Shown one piece after another: positions 9,593-18,779 of a stretch of 48,871 nucleotides of DNA. Source of the DNA: Caldifarciminota bacterium UBA2202 (GTDB taxonomy: Bacteria; Hydrothermota; 32-111); contig DCUY01000038.1 in assembly GCA_002327905.1 (NCBI GenBank), positions 1 to 48,871 on the forward strand. The letters run 5' to 3'. The position numbers and the translations under genes were made by a program. Positions within the stretch are counted from its first letter, which is position 1. Each line of letters opens with the position of its first letter. Under the pieces are notes generated by a model. It had not been told where the DNA came from, did not search any database, and saw only the letters and a list, made by a program, of their open reading frames with translations.

Positions 9593-9620
9593 ATTATATC
9601 AATCGTTTTAGAAAAGTCAA
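9593..9620 (-). promoter_or_regulatory. Promoter of the DUF2769-like/TPR operon
   Basis: Read on the minus strand: TTGACT (9620-9615), 16-nt spacer, TATAAT (9598-9593), about 24 nt before the start codon at 9569. It is a near-consensus sigma-70 promoter. Confidence 0.75.
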
Positions 9621-9627
9621 TTTACAT

Positions 9628-9661
9628 AAAAAAAAAGGGGGGCTTCAAGCCCCCCTTTAAA
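9628..9661 (-). terminator. Strong intrinsic terminator of the clostripain-like gene
   Basis: A perfect 12-bp inverted repeat (AAAGGGGGGCTT, a single C, then its complement) lies 14 bp after the protease stop codon. On the minus strand it is followed by a run of T. It ends transcription of the protease gene before the DUF2769-like operon. Because A and T runs flank both sides, it could also act on the plus strand. Confidence 0.85.
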
Positions 9662-9673
9662 AAAGCATCAAGT

Positions 9674-11410
9674 CTATTTTAAAATATCGAATCTATGCGT
9701 ATCTGTCTTATTGAGAACAAGGTAGTATGTTCCATTTGGAATTTTTTTAGTGTCTATTGCGCGAACATTGTCAAATTCTGTTATTCTCTTTCCCGCTATA
9801 TCATAAAATGCTATGTCAGTCACAAGCTTATCAGTGATATAAATCACATTGTTTGACATGACCGGTTCTGCATACGAAGAGACCACAGAGCTCTTTGCTA
9901 TTACATTTTTTTCGGTCATGGTGAATGCCACAACCTGATAATCGAATTTTCCGAGCTGTTCAATCCTGTCTCTGTACTCTCCGCTCACAATAGGGCTTTC
10001 ATATATAATTTCACCGTTTCTCAGAATCCGGATTCCGACATAATGAGGAGAGCAGTCATACTTGATTGTTGATATATGTTCAGTGATATCATAATCTATT
10101 GTTGAATTTGCGAACATTGCCAAAGTGAATGTCGTCTGCCCGTAAATGAAATTTGTCCATGTCCAGCATGCTCCGTTGGTGGAGCCGTTATAAGCCGCAC
10201 TTGCGCCCCATGGATGCGTAGAGGCAGTATATTCCGCCTCAAAATAGTATATGTTGGCATCATCAGGGAGATATATGCCGAGCCCATGTGCATTTTTGAA
10301 GCCGGACTGCCAATCCTCAGGATTCATTTTATCAATAATTGTCATTATATTTACAGCATATCCTTTGACTCTAACTCCTATTGTGCCATTGGCATTCAAG
10401 AGATAGCAGAAATGGTATAGGTCTTTGAAATCCTCATAGAAGGTGCCTGATGACATCTCCTGTGCCCCGTCAATGCAGGTCTGCACATCTGTTGCGCTTC
10501 TGCCTCCCTCATCTATAATCAGGTATTGGGCGAGGGAGAATATCTGGCTTTTAAGATAAACAAATTCAGCTCTTGATATTCCGTTCGTCTCTTTCAGATC
10601 ATTCACCACATTATATGTGAGAGTATTGTCAGTAGATGTGCCATAGTATGTTTTGTAGTCATTCACCATAAGATGTCCGAGCCATGCATGGGAAGTTGGA
10701 GCGCTTGTCGCAAGGGAAAGTATGAAGTCATCATAATACCATCCGGCAAACGGCACATTGGCCTCTGAGACTACCATCATCTGCGATATGTCATACATGT
10801 CCCAGAGAACCTCCATATAACTCATGACGCACATGTCGCAGCCGATAAAATAAAAATCCTTCCCCACTTGGCCTCTTGCTTCTTCTAATGCCGTTCTCCA
10901 CTCTCCTGATGCGCCGCTCATGAAGTCACCGTCAGTGTCGTCGCTCATTCCGCCTTTAAGAGGCATGTTTCCTTTTCCCCAACCTGCTCCATGATTCCAT
11001 AGTATAAGGCCGTAATTGGTTGCAGCATAATTTTTCTGTACCCAATCGGCGAAATCAATCAGTGTCTGCGGATCCGCCATGTTCCGCTCGCCTTTCACAA
11101 CAGCGGCGACATCATTTATTTTCCCATCTGTTCCGCTTCCGGTTCCGCTCAGATGATAATATCTTGTGTCTGAGCGCGTTCCTCCTTCATCGATATATCC
11201 TCCGTAGTCAGCATTTCCATCAACGCAGATGAGAATGTCAAGATTTGAAATCATGTTTCCATAAGCGTTTTCAATCTCATCTATGTCATCGTTTATTGCA
11301 CTTGAAAGATTGTTATCACCGCATATATAAACAAGCAGAGCGAAGGGCTTAGCTTGAACGAATGAGACGAGAAGCATTAATGACAAAATCAATAAAAATA
11401 ACTTTTTCAT
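9674..11410 (-). CDS. Secreted clostripain-family (C11) protease with sorting tail
   Basis: Clostripains are cysteine proteases that cleave after basic residues. A signal peptide (MKKLFLLILSLMLLVSFVQA) is followed by the C11 fold with NHGAGWG (catalytic His140) and GCDMCVMS (catalytic Cys194). The last 70 residues form a beta domain with IAFYDIAGKRI and IPNGTYYLVL, resembling type IX secretion type-A sorting domains, so the mature enzyme is probably exported to the cell surface. ATG 11410 is chosen because GGGAGG precedes it and the signal peptide begins there; the frame stays open 27 codons further upstream. Product length is 578 residues. Confidence 0.85.
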   Translation of the reverse strand: MKKLFLLILSLMLLVSFVQAKPFALLVYICGDNNLSSAINDDIDEIENAYGNMISNLDILICVDGNADYGGYIDEGGTRSDTRYYHLSGTGSGTDGKINDVAAVVKGERNMADPQTLIDFADWVQKNYAATNYGLILWNHGAGWGKGNMPLKGGMSDDTDGDFMSGASGEWRTALEEARGQVGKDFYFIGCDMCVMSYMEVLWDMYDISQMMVVSEANVPFAGWYYDDFILSLATSAPTSHAWLGHLMVNDYKTYYGTSTDNTLTYNVVNDLKETNGISRAEFVYLKSQIFSLAQYLIIDEGGRSATDVQTCIDGAQEMSSGTFYEDFKDLYHFCYLLNANGTIGVRVKGYAVNIMTIIDKMNPEDWQSGFKNAHGLGIYLPDDANIYYFEAEYTASTHPWGASAAYNGSTNGACWTWTNFIYGQTTFTLAMFANSTIDYDITEHISTIKYDCSPHYVGIRILRNGEIIYESPIVSGEYRDRIEQLGKFDYQVVAFTMTEKNVIAKSSVVSSYAEPVMSNNVIYITDKLVTDIAFYDIAGKRITEFDNVRAIDTKKIPNGTYYLVLNKTDTHRFDILK

Positions 11411-11439
11411 GAAACCTCCCTTTTGGTTAAGCACATTTT

Positions 11440-11458
11440 TTAGCATAAAGCGTGCTAA
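11440..11458 (-). promoter_or_regulatory. Inverted repeat in the protease leader
   Basis: TTAGCA and TGCTAA (6-bp arms, 7-nt loop) lie 30-48 nt before the protease start codon in a very AT-rich leader. It could be a regulator site or a leader hairpin. The arms are short, so chance is possible. Confidence 0.3.
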
Positions 11459-11597
11459 CTTTAATTTATAAATATACTTATAACTTAACATATAAAATTT
11501 ATTTTACAAATTTTCTTTCTCAAAGTGCAAATTTTTATATTATCACAATAAAATGTGAATAATATGCATTTTCAGGAGATTTCAACTGTAATTATTA

Positions 11598-11626
11598 TTG
11601 ATTTATTTTAAGCAATATGTTATAAT
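11598..11626 (+). promoter_or_regulatory. Promoter of the smr gene, very close to the start codon
   Basis: TTGATT (11598-11603), 17-nt spacer, perfect TATAAT (11621-11626). The ATG of the smr gene starts at 11635, only 8 nt after the -10 box, so the predicted transcript would start within about two bases of the start codon. No Shine-Dalgarno sequence is present. Confidence 0.7.
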
Positions 11627-11634
11627 TAAATATT

Positions 11635-11991
11635 ATGCAAAATAGTGAAAAAGAGAGATTTATTGAGGCATTGAATAACACAAAATTCTCTTACGGAGAG
11701 AAGTTTCAAGGCGCAGAAAAAGGAAGAAAAAAAAGAATCAAGGAGAAAGTTCTCGACCTGCACGGATATACTTCCGCAAGAGCGGAAGAGATAGTGGAGA
11801 CTGCCCTGAGAAACTCTAAAATGTCAGCCGTGACGCAGATAAAAATAGTATGCGGAAGAGGAATCCACTCTGACGGAGCGCCTGTTTTAAGAGGCAGTGT
11901 GGAAAATGTGCTGAATAGAATGAAGAGTTATTTTGAAAAATATTCTGTTGATTTGAATAACAATTTTACTGTTATTATGAGGAAAAAATGA
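11635..11991 (+). CDS. Smr domain protein
   Basis: The 118-residue protein is a stand-alone Smr domain: VLDLHGYTSARAEE (LDxHG motif, about residues 40-53) and IKIVCGRGIHSDGAPVLR (the HGxG-like loop, here GRGIHS). Smr domains are nucleic-acid binding and often act as nucleases that nick DNA or cleave mRNA on stalled or collided ribosomes (MutS2/SmrB). The first 35 residues are a basic extension. The start appears leaderless, because the -10 box is 8 nt upstream. It overlaps the lipoprotein gene by 4 bp (ATGA). Confidence 0.8.
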   Translation: MQNSEKERFIEALNNTKFSYGEKFQGAEKGRKKRIKEKVLDLHGYTSARAEEIVETALRNSKMSAVTQIKIVCGRGIHSDGAPVLRGSVENVLNRMKSYFEKYSVDLNNNFTVIMRKK

Positions 11992-12281
11992 AAAAAATAT
12001 TTTTTGCAGTTTTGATTCTGCTCATTTTGTCTGCAGGATGCTCGGATACAAAGAAAGAGACTGTTGAGACAGCAAAGACAATACTCTCTCTTCCGGACAA
12101 GGCAGCTGTCACTGCAGACCTTGTGCAGATAAGAAATTCAGTGAATTTTTTCTATGCGCAGAAAGGGTTCTTCCCTGAGGATTTGGGAGTTCTGAATTTG
12201 AATCTTAATAATCCTGAAAGTGATTTTATATATGACCAGTCAAAAGGCTCTGTAAAACACAAGGATTATCCTCAAATATAA
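11988..12281 (+). CDS. Small lipoprotein
   Basis: The 97-residue product has a lipoprotein signal (MKKIFFAVLILLILSAGC, Cys18). The remainder contains ADLVQIRNSVNFFYAQKGFFPEDLGVL, resembling the soluble part of pseudopilins (helix followed by a G-x-FP-x-DL turn). The similarity is suggestive only, and no function can be assigned. It is coupled to smr and lies 10 bp before gyrA, whose AAGGAG ribosome binding site directly follows its stop. Confidence 0.65.
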   Translation: MKKIFFAVLILLILSAGCSDTKKETVETAKTILSLPDKAAVTADLVQIRNSVNFFYAQKGFFPEDLGVLNLNLNNPESDFIYDQSKGSVKHKDYPQI

Positions 12282-12291
12282 AGGAGTTTTA

Positions 12292-14820
12292 ATGGATATC
12301 AGCAGGAACAGAATGGTAGATGTTCTCATTGAAGATGAGATGAAATCATCGTATGTGGATTATGCAATGTCAGTCATTATTGCAAGGGCTCTCCCTGATG
12401 TGCGGGACGGGCTCAAGCCTGTCCACAGAAGAATCCTTTTTGCTATGAAGGAATTGGGACTGTACCACAACAGACCGTTTAAGAAGTGCGCCGCAGTGGT
12501 CGGAGATGTGCTTGGAAAGTATCATCCTCACGGAGATATGGCAGTCTATGATTCTTTGGTGCGTATGGTTCAGGATTTTTCATTGAGATATCCAATGATA
12601 AAAGGGCAGGGAAACTTCGGTTCAATAGACGGAGACAATGCGGCAGCATACAGATACACTGAAGCGAAGCTTGCAAAAATCGCAGAGGAAATGCTTGTGG
12701 ACATTGACAAGGACACTGTTGATTTCATGCCTAATTTTGACGGTTCGTACGATGAACCGACAGTTCTTCCTTCAAGAATACCGAATCTTCTTGCAAACGG
12801 AGCCTCCGGAATAGCTGTGGGAATGGCAACCAACATACCGCCTCACAATATCAGGGAACTGATAGACGGAGTCATAGCGTATATAGCTGATAAGGACATC
12901 ACCACCGAAGGATTGATGAAATACATAAAGGGTCCGGATTTCCCTACAGGCGGAATAATTCAGGGAATGGGCGGAATAAAGAGAGCGTATGAAACCGGAA
13001 AAGGGCAGATAATAACAAAGGGAAGAGTCAAATTCGAAACAAAGAAGAATGACAGGGAGCAGATAGTAATAACTGAAATTCCTTATCAGGTGAATAAATC
13101 AAATCTCATTGAGAAAATAGCAGACCTTGTCAATCAGAAAGTCATTGAAGATATTTCCGATATAAGAGATGAGAGCGACAGGGACGGAATGCGCATAGTG
13201 ATAGTGCTGAAGAAGAATGCGGAGAGGTCTGTGGTTCTCAATCAGCTGTACAAACACACGACTTTGAAATCTTCATTTTCAATAATGCTTATATGCCTTG
13301 TGAACAATCAGCCGAAGCTTCTGACTTTGAAGGCGATAATCGAAAATTATGTGAAGCACCGCGAAGAGGTGATTAAAAGAAGAACTCAATTTGAACTCAA
13401 AAAAGCTGAGGAGAGGGCGCACATAATTGAAGGACTTAAAATAGCAGTTTCAAATATTGATGAAATTGTGAAGATAATCAAGACGGCGGATGATACTGTG
13501 GACGCATCTTTGAAACTGCAGAAGAGATTCTCTCTCTCCGAGATTCAGGCAGGAGCGATTCTCGACATGAAATTGTCGCGTCTCACAGGTCTTGAAAGAG
13601 AAAAACTTGAAGCGGAATATCTTGAGCTTATAAAGCTTATAGAGAGACTGAAATTTATTCTTTCAAGCGAAAAGAACATTCTCAATGTTGTCAAAGAGGA
13701 ACTGCAACAGGTCAGAAAAGAGTATGGAGACGAACGTCGCACTGAGATTGTGGCTTCAGAGGATGAAGAATTTGAAGTTGAAGATCTTATAGCGGATGAA
13801 AATGTGATAGTGACGATAACTCATCAGGGATATATAAAGAGGCAGGCGATACTCGCATACAGAAAACAGGGGAGAGGCGGAAAGGGAATCATAGGACTCA
13901 CAACAAAGGATGATGATTTTGCCGAGAACCTGTTTGTTGCTTCAACCCACCAGTATATTCTCTTCTTTACTACCAAAGGAAAAGTTTACTGGCTTAAAGT
14001 ATTCCAGATTCCAGAAGGCGGAAGAGTCTCAAAGGGCCGCGCTATAGTAAATCTCCTTGAGCTTGAAAAGGGAGAGGAGATAAGAGGGAGCGTGCCTGTG
14101 AGGGATTTCGATGACAAGCATTTTGTATTCATAATAACGAAAGACGGCATAGCAAAGAAGACTGACCTTACCGCATTTTCAAATCCGAGAAAGGGCGGCA
14201 TAATAGCAATCACAATCAATGAAGAAGACAATGTGGCAGATGTTGCGCTCACAGACGGAACCAATGACATTATAATAGTCTCAAAGGGCGGAATGGCAAT
14301 AAGGTTCAGCGAAAATGAAGTGAGGGCAATGGGAAGAGGCGCCGCGGGAGTGAAGGCTATCAATCTTGATAAGGGCGACGAAGTGATAAGCATGGTTGTT
14401 GTCAAGAGAGAATCATCACTCTTCATCTCTACTGAAAACGGATACGGAAAACGCTCCGACATGAATGAATACAGAAGGTCGCACAGAGGCGGAAAGGGCG
14501 TAATAACCATAAAGACGCATGAGAGAAACGGAGATGTCGTTGATGCTATTGAAGTTCTTGAAAAAGACGAGCTTCTATTCATCGCCCAGTCGGGACAGAT
14601 GATGCGCATCGCAGTAAATGATGTGAGAGTCATAGGCAGAAACACAGGAGGTGTAAGACTTATGAATCTTGCCGAAAATGACAAGCTGATAGATGTTGCA
14701 ATAGTGGCTGATGAAAACATAAACAGCGCTCCTGAGAACGGAGAATCTGCAGAATCTGAAATAATTCCCGAAGAGACGGAAGAAATTGAAGAGGAGAACA
14801 AAGAAGGCGATGAGCAGTAA
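12292..14820 (+). CDS. gyrA: DNA gyrase subunit A
   Basis: GyrA cuts and rejoins DNA in the gyrase heterotetramer to introduce negative supercoils. The breakage-reunion domain starts MKSSYVDYAMSVI and has catalytic Tyr122 in AAAYRYTEAKLA. The coiled-coil region lies near 365-500. The C-terminal six-bladed wrapping domain (about 500-810) carries the GyrA box QGRGGKG, which separates it from ParC. The tail is acidic. At 842 residues it has a normal length. Position 83, usually Ser/Thr and the main quinolone contact, is Met here (HPHGDMAVYD), while Asp87 is kept. The start follows AAGGAG. It overlaps the MoxR gene by 11 bp. Confidence 0.97.
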   Translation: MDISRNRMVDVLIEDEMKSSYVDYAMSVIIARALPDVRDGLKPVHRRILFAMKELGLYHNRPFKKCAAVVGDVLGKYHPHGDMAVYDSLVRMVQDFSLRYPMIKGQGNFGSIDGDNAAAYRYTEAKLAKIAEEMLVDIDKDTVDFMPNFDGSYDEPTVLPSRIPNLLANGASGIAVGMATNIPPHNIRELIDGVIAYIADKDITTEGLMKYIKGPDFPTGGIIQGMGGIKRAYETGKGQIITKGRVKFETKKNDREQIVITEIPYQVNKSNLIEKIADLVNQKVIEDISDIRDESDRDGMRIVIVLKKNAERSVVLNQLYKHTTLKSSFSIMLICLVNNQPKLLTLKAIIENYVKHREEVIKRRTQFELKKAEERAHIIEGLKIAVSNIDEIVKIIKTADDTVDASLKLQKRFSLSEIQAGAILDMKLSRLTGLEREKLEAEYLELIKLIERLKFILSSEKNILNVVKEELQQVRKEYGDERRTEIVASEDEEFEVEDLIADENVIVTITHQGYIKRQAILAYRKQGRGGKGIIGLTTKDDDFAENLFVASTHQYILFFTTKGKVYWLKVFQIPEGGRVSKGRAIVNLLELEKGEEIRGSVPVRDFDDKHFVFIITKDGIAKKTDLTAFSNPRKGGIIAITINEEDNVADVALTDGTNDIIIVSKGGMAIRFSENEVRAMGRGAAGVKAINLDKGDEVISMVVVKRESSLFISTENGYGKRSDMNEYRRSHRGGKGVITIKTHERNGDVVDAIEVLEKDELLFIAQSGQMMRIAVNDVRVIGRNTGGVRLMNLAENDKLIDVAIVADENINSAPENGESAESEIIPEETEEIEEENKEGDEQ

Positions 14821-15775
14821 AGACCTTGTACAGTCAATCCACGCGCGGATAAATGACAATATATCACGCGTTGTAATAGGACAGAATGAGGTTGTTGAGA
14901 ATGTGCTCATAACTCTTCTGTGCAATTCCCACTCTATAATTGTCGGGGTGCCGGGGCTTGCGAAGACCCTTATAGTAAAGCTTCTCGCAAAATCCATTGA
15001 CGCTTCTTACAGCAGAATTCAGTTTACTCCGGATTTGATGCCTTCCGACATAACAGGAACGATTGTCTTTAAAAAAGAGAATGAGAAGAATGCATACGAA
15101 TTTATAAAGGGTCCGATATTTGCCAACATTCTACTTGCAGACGAAATAAACAGAACTCCTCCGAAGACGCAGTCCGCTCTTCTTCAGGCAATGGAGGAGA
15201 GGTTTGTAACAGCAGAATCCAAGGAATATCCGCTTCCTCATCCCTTCAATGTATTTGCGACTCAAAATCCGATAGAGCAGGAGGGCACATATCCACTTCC
15301 TGAAGCACAGCTTGACAGGTTCATGTTCCAGATAGAGATAAATTATCCTGACAGAGAGGCGGAGAAGAAGATCCTGTCCGATAGAGTGATAAATGAAGAA
15401 TTTTCCCTCAAAGACGGAATTGTGAAATTGTCGGAAATCACAGAGGCGCAATCCATAATCGAAAAGGTTGCAGTAGCATCAAATATCCACGAAGCAGTAT
15501 TGAATATGATGAGAAATTCCCGTCCCGAAACAACAAAGAGCGATATTGTGAAGGATTATGTAAAATGGGGAGTCAGCCCGAGGGCAGGAATCTTCCTGAT
15601 AGCCGCGGCAAAAGCAAAGGCTCTGCTTGACGGAAGGCTCACACCCGATATGGATGATTTGAAGATACTCGCACCACTTGTCTTCAAACACAGAATAATA
15701 CTCTCATTCAAGGGAGAGATGGAAAACAAAGACAAAGAAGAGATAATAAATGAAATTATCAAAAAATCTTTTTAG
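14810..15775 (+). CDS. MoxR-family AAA+ ATPase
   Basis: MoxR ATPases act as chaperones that load cofactors or activate partner proteins, usually with VWA-domain partners. The sequence shows Walker A GVPGLAKT, Walker B LLADEINRTPPKTQSALLQAMEE, sensor FATQNPIEQEGTYPLPEAQLDRF and the C-terminal lid GVSPRAGIFLI. The usual DUF58/VWA partner genes are not adjacent. ATG 14810 overlaps the gyrA stop by 11 bp and starts MSSKDLVQ; an earlier TTG in frame lies deeper in gyrA. It overlaps the EnvC-like gene by 26 bp. Confidence 0.88.
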   Translation: MSSKDLVQSIHARINDNISRVVIGQNEVVENVLITLLCNSHSIIVGVPGLAKTLIVKLLAKSIDASYSRIQFTPDLMPSDITGTIVFKKENEKNAYEFIKGPIFANILLADEINRTPPKTQSALLQAMEERFVTAESKEYPLPHPFNVFATQNPIEQEGTYPLPEAQLDRFMFQIEINYPDREAEKKILSDRVINEEFSLKDGIVKLSEITEAQSIIEKVAVASNIHEAVLNMMRNSRPETTKSDIVKDYVKWGVSPRAGIFLIAAAKAKALLDGRLTPDMDDLKILAPLVFKHRIILSFKGEMENKDKEEIINEIIKKSF

Positions 15776-16934
15776 TTTACTTCTATTATTTTTTATTTTC
15801 ACAGCGATTATTTATGCTGAGGAGGATTTTGAATACAAGATTAAAGAGAATGAGACAAAACTGTCGGATATAAAGAGACAGCTCTCACTTATAAAATCAA
15901 AAAAGGATTCGCTGAAAGCCGAAGAGACGCAGACTCTTCTTACTTTAAACAGGATGGATGAAGAGATATATCTTACAGACCTTCTTATAAAACAGCTTGA
16001 AATGAGGAATAATCTTCTCACACTGAAGATTGACACTCTATCAAAAGAGATTTTATCTCTGGAGACAGAAATAGAGAAGAGAAGAGGGGTTCTGAAGATC
16101 CGTGTGCGGGATATTTACAAGAGGGGCAAGATTAACACATTCGAACTTATATTCACTGCGACCTCATTCGCCGACCTTTCACAGAGATTGAAGTATATGT
16201 CAGTGATTGCAAAACAGGACAAGAGGCTCTTTGATAAAGTAAAGAAGCTTCAGTCGGTCCTCACACAGAGGCTTAAAGATATAAAGGCGTCAAGCGAACA
16301 GCTTGCACTTGTGAAGAAAGAGGTTGAGGATGAAAAGACAAAACTGCAGAATGACATAGCAAATAAAAAGACATTTCTAAAACAGATTTCATCTGAGACT
16401 CAGAAGCAGACTAACATTGAAAACGAACTGAAACGTTCCGAGGAATCCCTTCAATATCTTATAAACAAATTGAGAGTGGCTCAGAAGAAGATTGATACGA
16501 AGAGGGATGTAAAAGAGGGAACACACTATTTTGAAAAGAACAAGGGAAAGGTTGTCTGGCCTGCGAAAGGTAAGATTATATCCGCATTCGGAACAGTGAG
16601 GCATCCGAAGTATCAGACAAAGACCTTAAACAACGGCATAGACATTCAGGTGTCAATAGGAGACCCGATTTATGCTGTATATGACGGAGATGTGATTTAT
16701 GCGGATAAGTTTTTAGGATACGGCAATGTGATAATGATTGACCACGGAAACGGCTATTATACTTTATATTCCCATCTGTCTTCAATTGATGTCATTCTCA
16801 ACCAGCCGATACTTGCCGGAGAAGTCATAGGAAAGGGAGGAGACTCGGGCTCTCTCTCAGGAGCGATGCTTCATTTTGAAATACGAAAGGACGGAAAGCC
16901 GTTGAATCCGATGAATTACTTAAAGAAGAAATAA
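15750..16934 (+). CDS. EnvC-like protein: coiled coil plus degenerate M23 (LytM) domain
   Basis: A signal peptide (about 1-23) is followed by a long coiled coil (about 28-250) and a LytM/M23 domain (about 270-390), the architecture of EnvC-type murein hydrolase activators, which act in the periplasm at division. The first zinc ligand of active M23 enzymes (the His of HxGxD) is Asn294 here (NNGID, Asp298), while SHLS and LHFEI keep their histidines. Loss of that ligand suggests an amidase activator rather than a peptidase, as in EnvC. It overlaps the MoxR gene by 26 bp and holB by one base. Confidence 0.8.
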   Translation: MKLSKNLFSLLLLFFIFTAIIYAEEDFEYKIKENETKLSDIKRQLSLIKSKKDSLKAEETQTLLTLNRMDEEIYLTDLLIKQLEMRNNLLTLKIDTLSKEILSLETEIEKRRGVLKIRVRDIYKRGKINTFELIFTATSFADLSQRLKYMSVIAKQDKRLFDKVKKLQSVLTQRLKDIKASSEQLALVKKEVEDEKTKLQNDIANKKTFLKQISSETQKQTNIENELKRSEESLQYLINKLRVAQKKIDTKRDVKEGTHYFEKNKGKVVWPAKGKIISAFGTVRHPKYQTKTLNNGIDIQVSIGDPIYAVYDGDVIYADKFLGYGNVIMIDHGNGYYTLYSHLSSIDVILNQPILAGEVIGKGGDSGSLSGAMLHFEIRKDGKPLNPMNYLKKK

Positions 16935-17944
16935 TGTTTGAAAATATTGTGGGTCACAAAAGAATCAAGGAGTATCTTGAAAGGGCTCTTAAAGAGCAGA
17001 GATACGGACATGCATACTTGTTTGCAGGCTCTCCTTGTGTGGGCAAATTTTCAACTGCTCTTGAATTCGCCTGTCAGATAATGGGCGAGAAGAGCAGACG
17101 CGATGTCTATTCTTTCAGACATCCTGATTTGATAGTTCTGTATCCGTTTTTGAAAAAAGATATAAAACTTACCGACACTTATTTGAATGCTCTTTCAGCA
17201 TCTCTTCAGGAAAAGACATCCAAGAACGGAGTGGTGTCTGACCTTTTTTCTTTTTCCGGAAACGAAACAATTCCGATAGATGTTGTGAGGGAGGTTATTT
17301 CCGCGGCAGGTTTGAAGACCTATATGGCATTAAAGAGAGTAGTTATTGTCAGAAATGCGGAAATGATGAGAAAGGAATCCGCCAATACATTTTTGAAGAT
17401 TCTTGAGGAGCCGCCGAAGAGCACAATGTTCATCCTCACGACAGACAATATAAACGGAGTCATCCCCACAATTGTTTCAAGATGCCAGATACTGAAATTC
17501 GGATTTCTGACAGACGAAGAGATAGCGGATTACCTTGTCTTTAAAGGCAGGAAGAGGGATGACGCAGTGAAATGCGCGTACCTGATGGACGGGAGCATTA
17601 ATGAATCTTTGTGCACAGAGAATGTATTGAGCAGGGATGAAGTTGTGAAATATTTTTTAAATGATGACAGGGAAGCTCTCTTTAGAACTCTTTTTAAGTC
17701 GCACAAGAAACAGGATGAAAAATCTTCTTGCATGATGTTTTTAAAACTGATATACAAGTATCTGAGCGATTCAATGATTTCAGGCAATTCAAAATTCTCG
17801 CTTGAAGAGACTGAAAAAATCATGGACGAGATTCTCAATGCGGAGAGGGATTTGAAGCTTAATTTTCAGACAGGATACATATTGAATTTTATAATGGATA
17901 TATCACATAAAAAAAATGAGGTGAAACATGTTCGGCAGAGTTGA
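16934..17944 (+). CDS. holB: DNA polymerase III delta-prime subunit-like ATPase
   Basis: Delta-prime is part of the clamp loader that places the sliding clamp on DNA. The N-terminus MFENIVGHKRIKEYLERAL and GHAYLFAGSPCVGK (degenerate P-loop, GK then F) fit HolB, as do KRVVIVRNAEMMRKESANTFLKILEEPP and the sensor TTDNINGVIPTIVSRCQ. The Cys zinc module of DnaX-type proteins is absent or reduced. It is followed by the PSP1/YaaT gene with a 17-bp overlap, the same pairing as in Bacillus. Confidence 0.88.
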   Translation: MFENIVGHKRIKEYLERALKEQRYGHAYLFAGSPCVGKFSTALEFACQIMGEKSRRDVYSFRHPDLIVLYPFLKKDIKLTDTYLNALSASLQEKTSKNGVVSDLFSFSGNETIPIDVVREVISAAGLKTYMALKRVVIVRNAEMMRKESANTFLKILEEPPKSTMFILTTDNINGVIPTIVSRCQILKFGFLTDEEIADYLVFKGRKRDDAVKCAYLMDGSINESLCTENVLSRDEVVKYFLNDDREALFRTLFKSHKKQDEKSSCMMFLKLIYKYLSDSMISGNSKFSLEETEKIMDEILNAERDLKLNFQTGYILNFIMDISHKKNEVKHVRQS

Positions 17945-18779
17945 ATTCAGAGGATATGACAGGGCATTATTCGAAATACCTTCAAATATAGATGTGGAAG
18001 AGGGAAAATATGTAATATGCCAGCACGAGCAGGGCCTTGATGTGGGATTTCTTCTAAAGATTTATCCTCATGATTATGAGAAGCCCATAGGAAAGATACT
18101 GAGAAAGGCGACTGATGATGACATGCGGCTGAAGAGGTCGAATCAGATAAAGGAGAAGGAATCTTACGGACCCGCAATGAAGAAGATTGAAGAGAGCAAT
18201 CTGAGCATCAAGTTTGTAGATCTTGAGATTCATTTTGACGGACAGCATATGACATTCTATTTCATATCAGAGAGAAGAGTCGATTTCAGACAGCTTGTGA
18301 AATCCCTTGCATCATTCTTTCACACGCGGATAAGAATGAAGCAGATAGGAATTCGCGACCATGCGAAGAGAATAGGTGGCTACGGCCCGTGCGGACAGGA
18401 GATGTGCTGTAAAAGATTTTTAAATAATTTTGAAGCCATAACTCTTCAAACCTTGAAAGACCAGAATCTCTCAATGACTCCGCAGAAGGTCTCAGGCATG
18501 TGCGGAAGGCTTATGTGCTGTCTGATGTACGAAATGGATTTTTATGATGAAGTCTCCAAAAAGTTTCCTCCTCTCAACACTCATGTTTCAACGGACAAAT
18601 ATGGAGAGGGGAAGATTGTGAAGATAGATATATACAATGACAGAGTGACAGTGCAGTATGATAAGGTTGAAGAGAACGGAGGCCTTTTAACGCACACTCT
18701 TGACGAATTCAATCAGATAAAAAAGAAAAAGTGGTCATTCATACCGAAAATAAATGAAAATTCAGAGGAGGAAAAATGA
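17928..18779 (+). CDS. PSP1 domain protein (YaaT/RicT-like)
   Basis: PSP1 proteins such as Bacillus YaaT (RicT) form the Y-complex with YlbF and YmcA, carry iron-sulfur clusters and help RNase Y process RNA. The 283-residue product has ICQHEQGLDVGFLLKI near the N-terminus and the conserved cysteine blocks GGYGPCGQEMCCKRFL and SGMCGRLMCCLMYE. The tail is Lys/Glu rich. It sits between holB and metG with overlaps on both sides. No YlbF/YmcA genes are in the window. Confidence 0.88.
   Translation: MFGRVEFRGYDRALFEIPSNIDVEEGKYVICQHEQGLDVGFLLKIYPHDYEKPIGKILRKATDDDMRLKRSNQIKEKESYGPAMKKIEESNLSIKFVDLEIHFDGQHMTFYFISERRVDFRQLVKSLASFFHTRIRMKQIGIRDHAKRIGGYGPCGQEMCCKRFLNNFEAITLQTLKDQNLSMTPQKVSGMCGRLMCCLMYEMDFYDEVSKKFPPLNTHVSTDKYGEGKIVKIDIYNDRVTVQYDKVEENGGLLTHTLDEFNQIKKKKWSFIPKINENSEEEK

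Noticed and set aside
13986..14867. Long minus-strand open frame of 293 codons
   Set aside because: It lies wholly against gyrA and its MoxR junction, is rich in Ser/Phe as expected of a shadow, and has no ribosome binding site or known motif.
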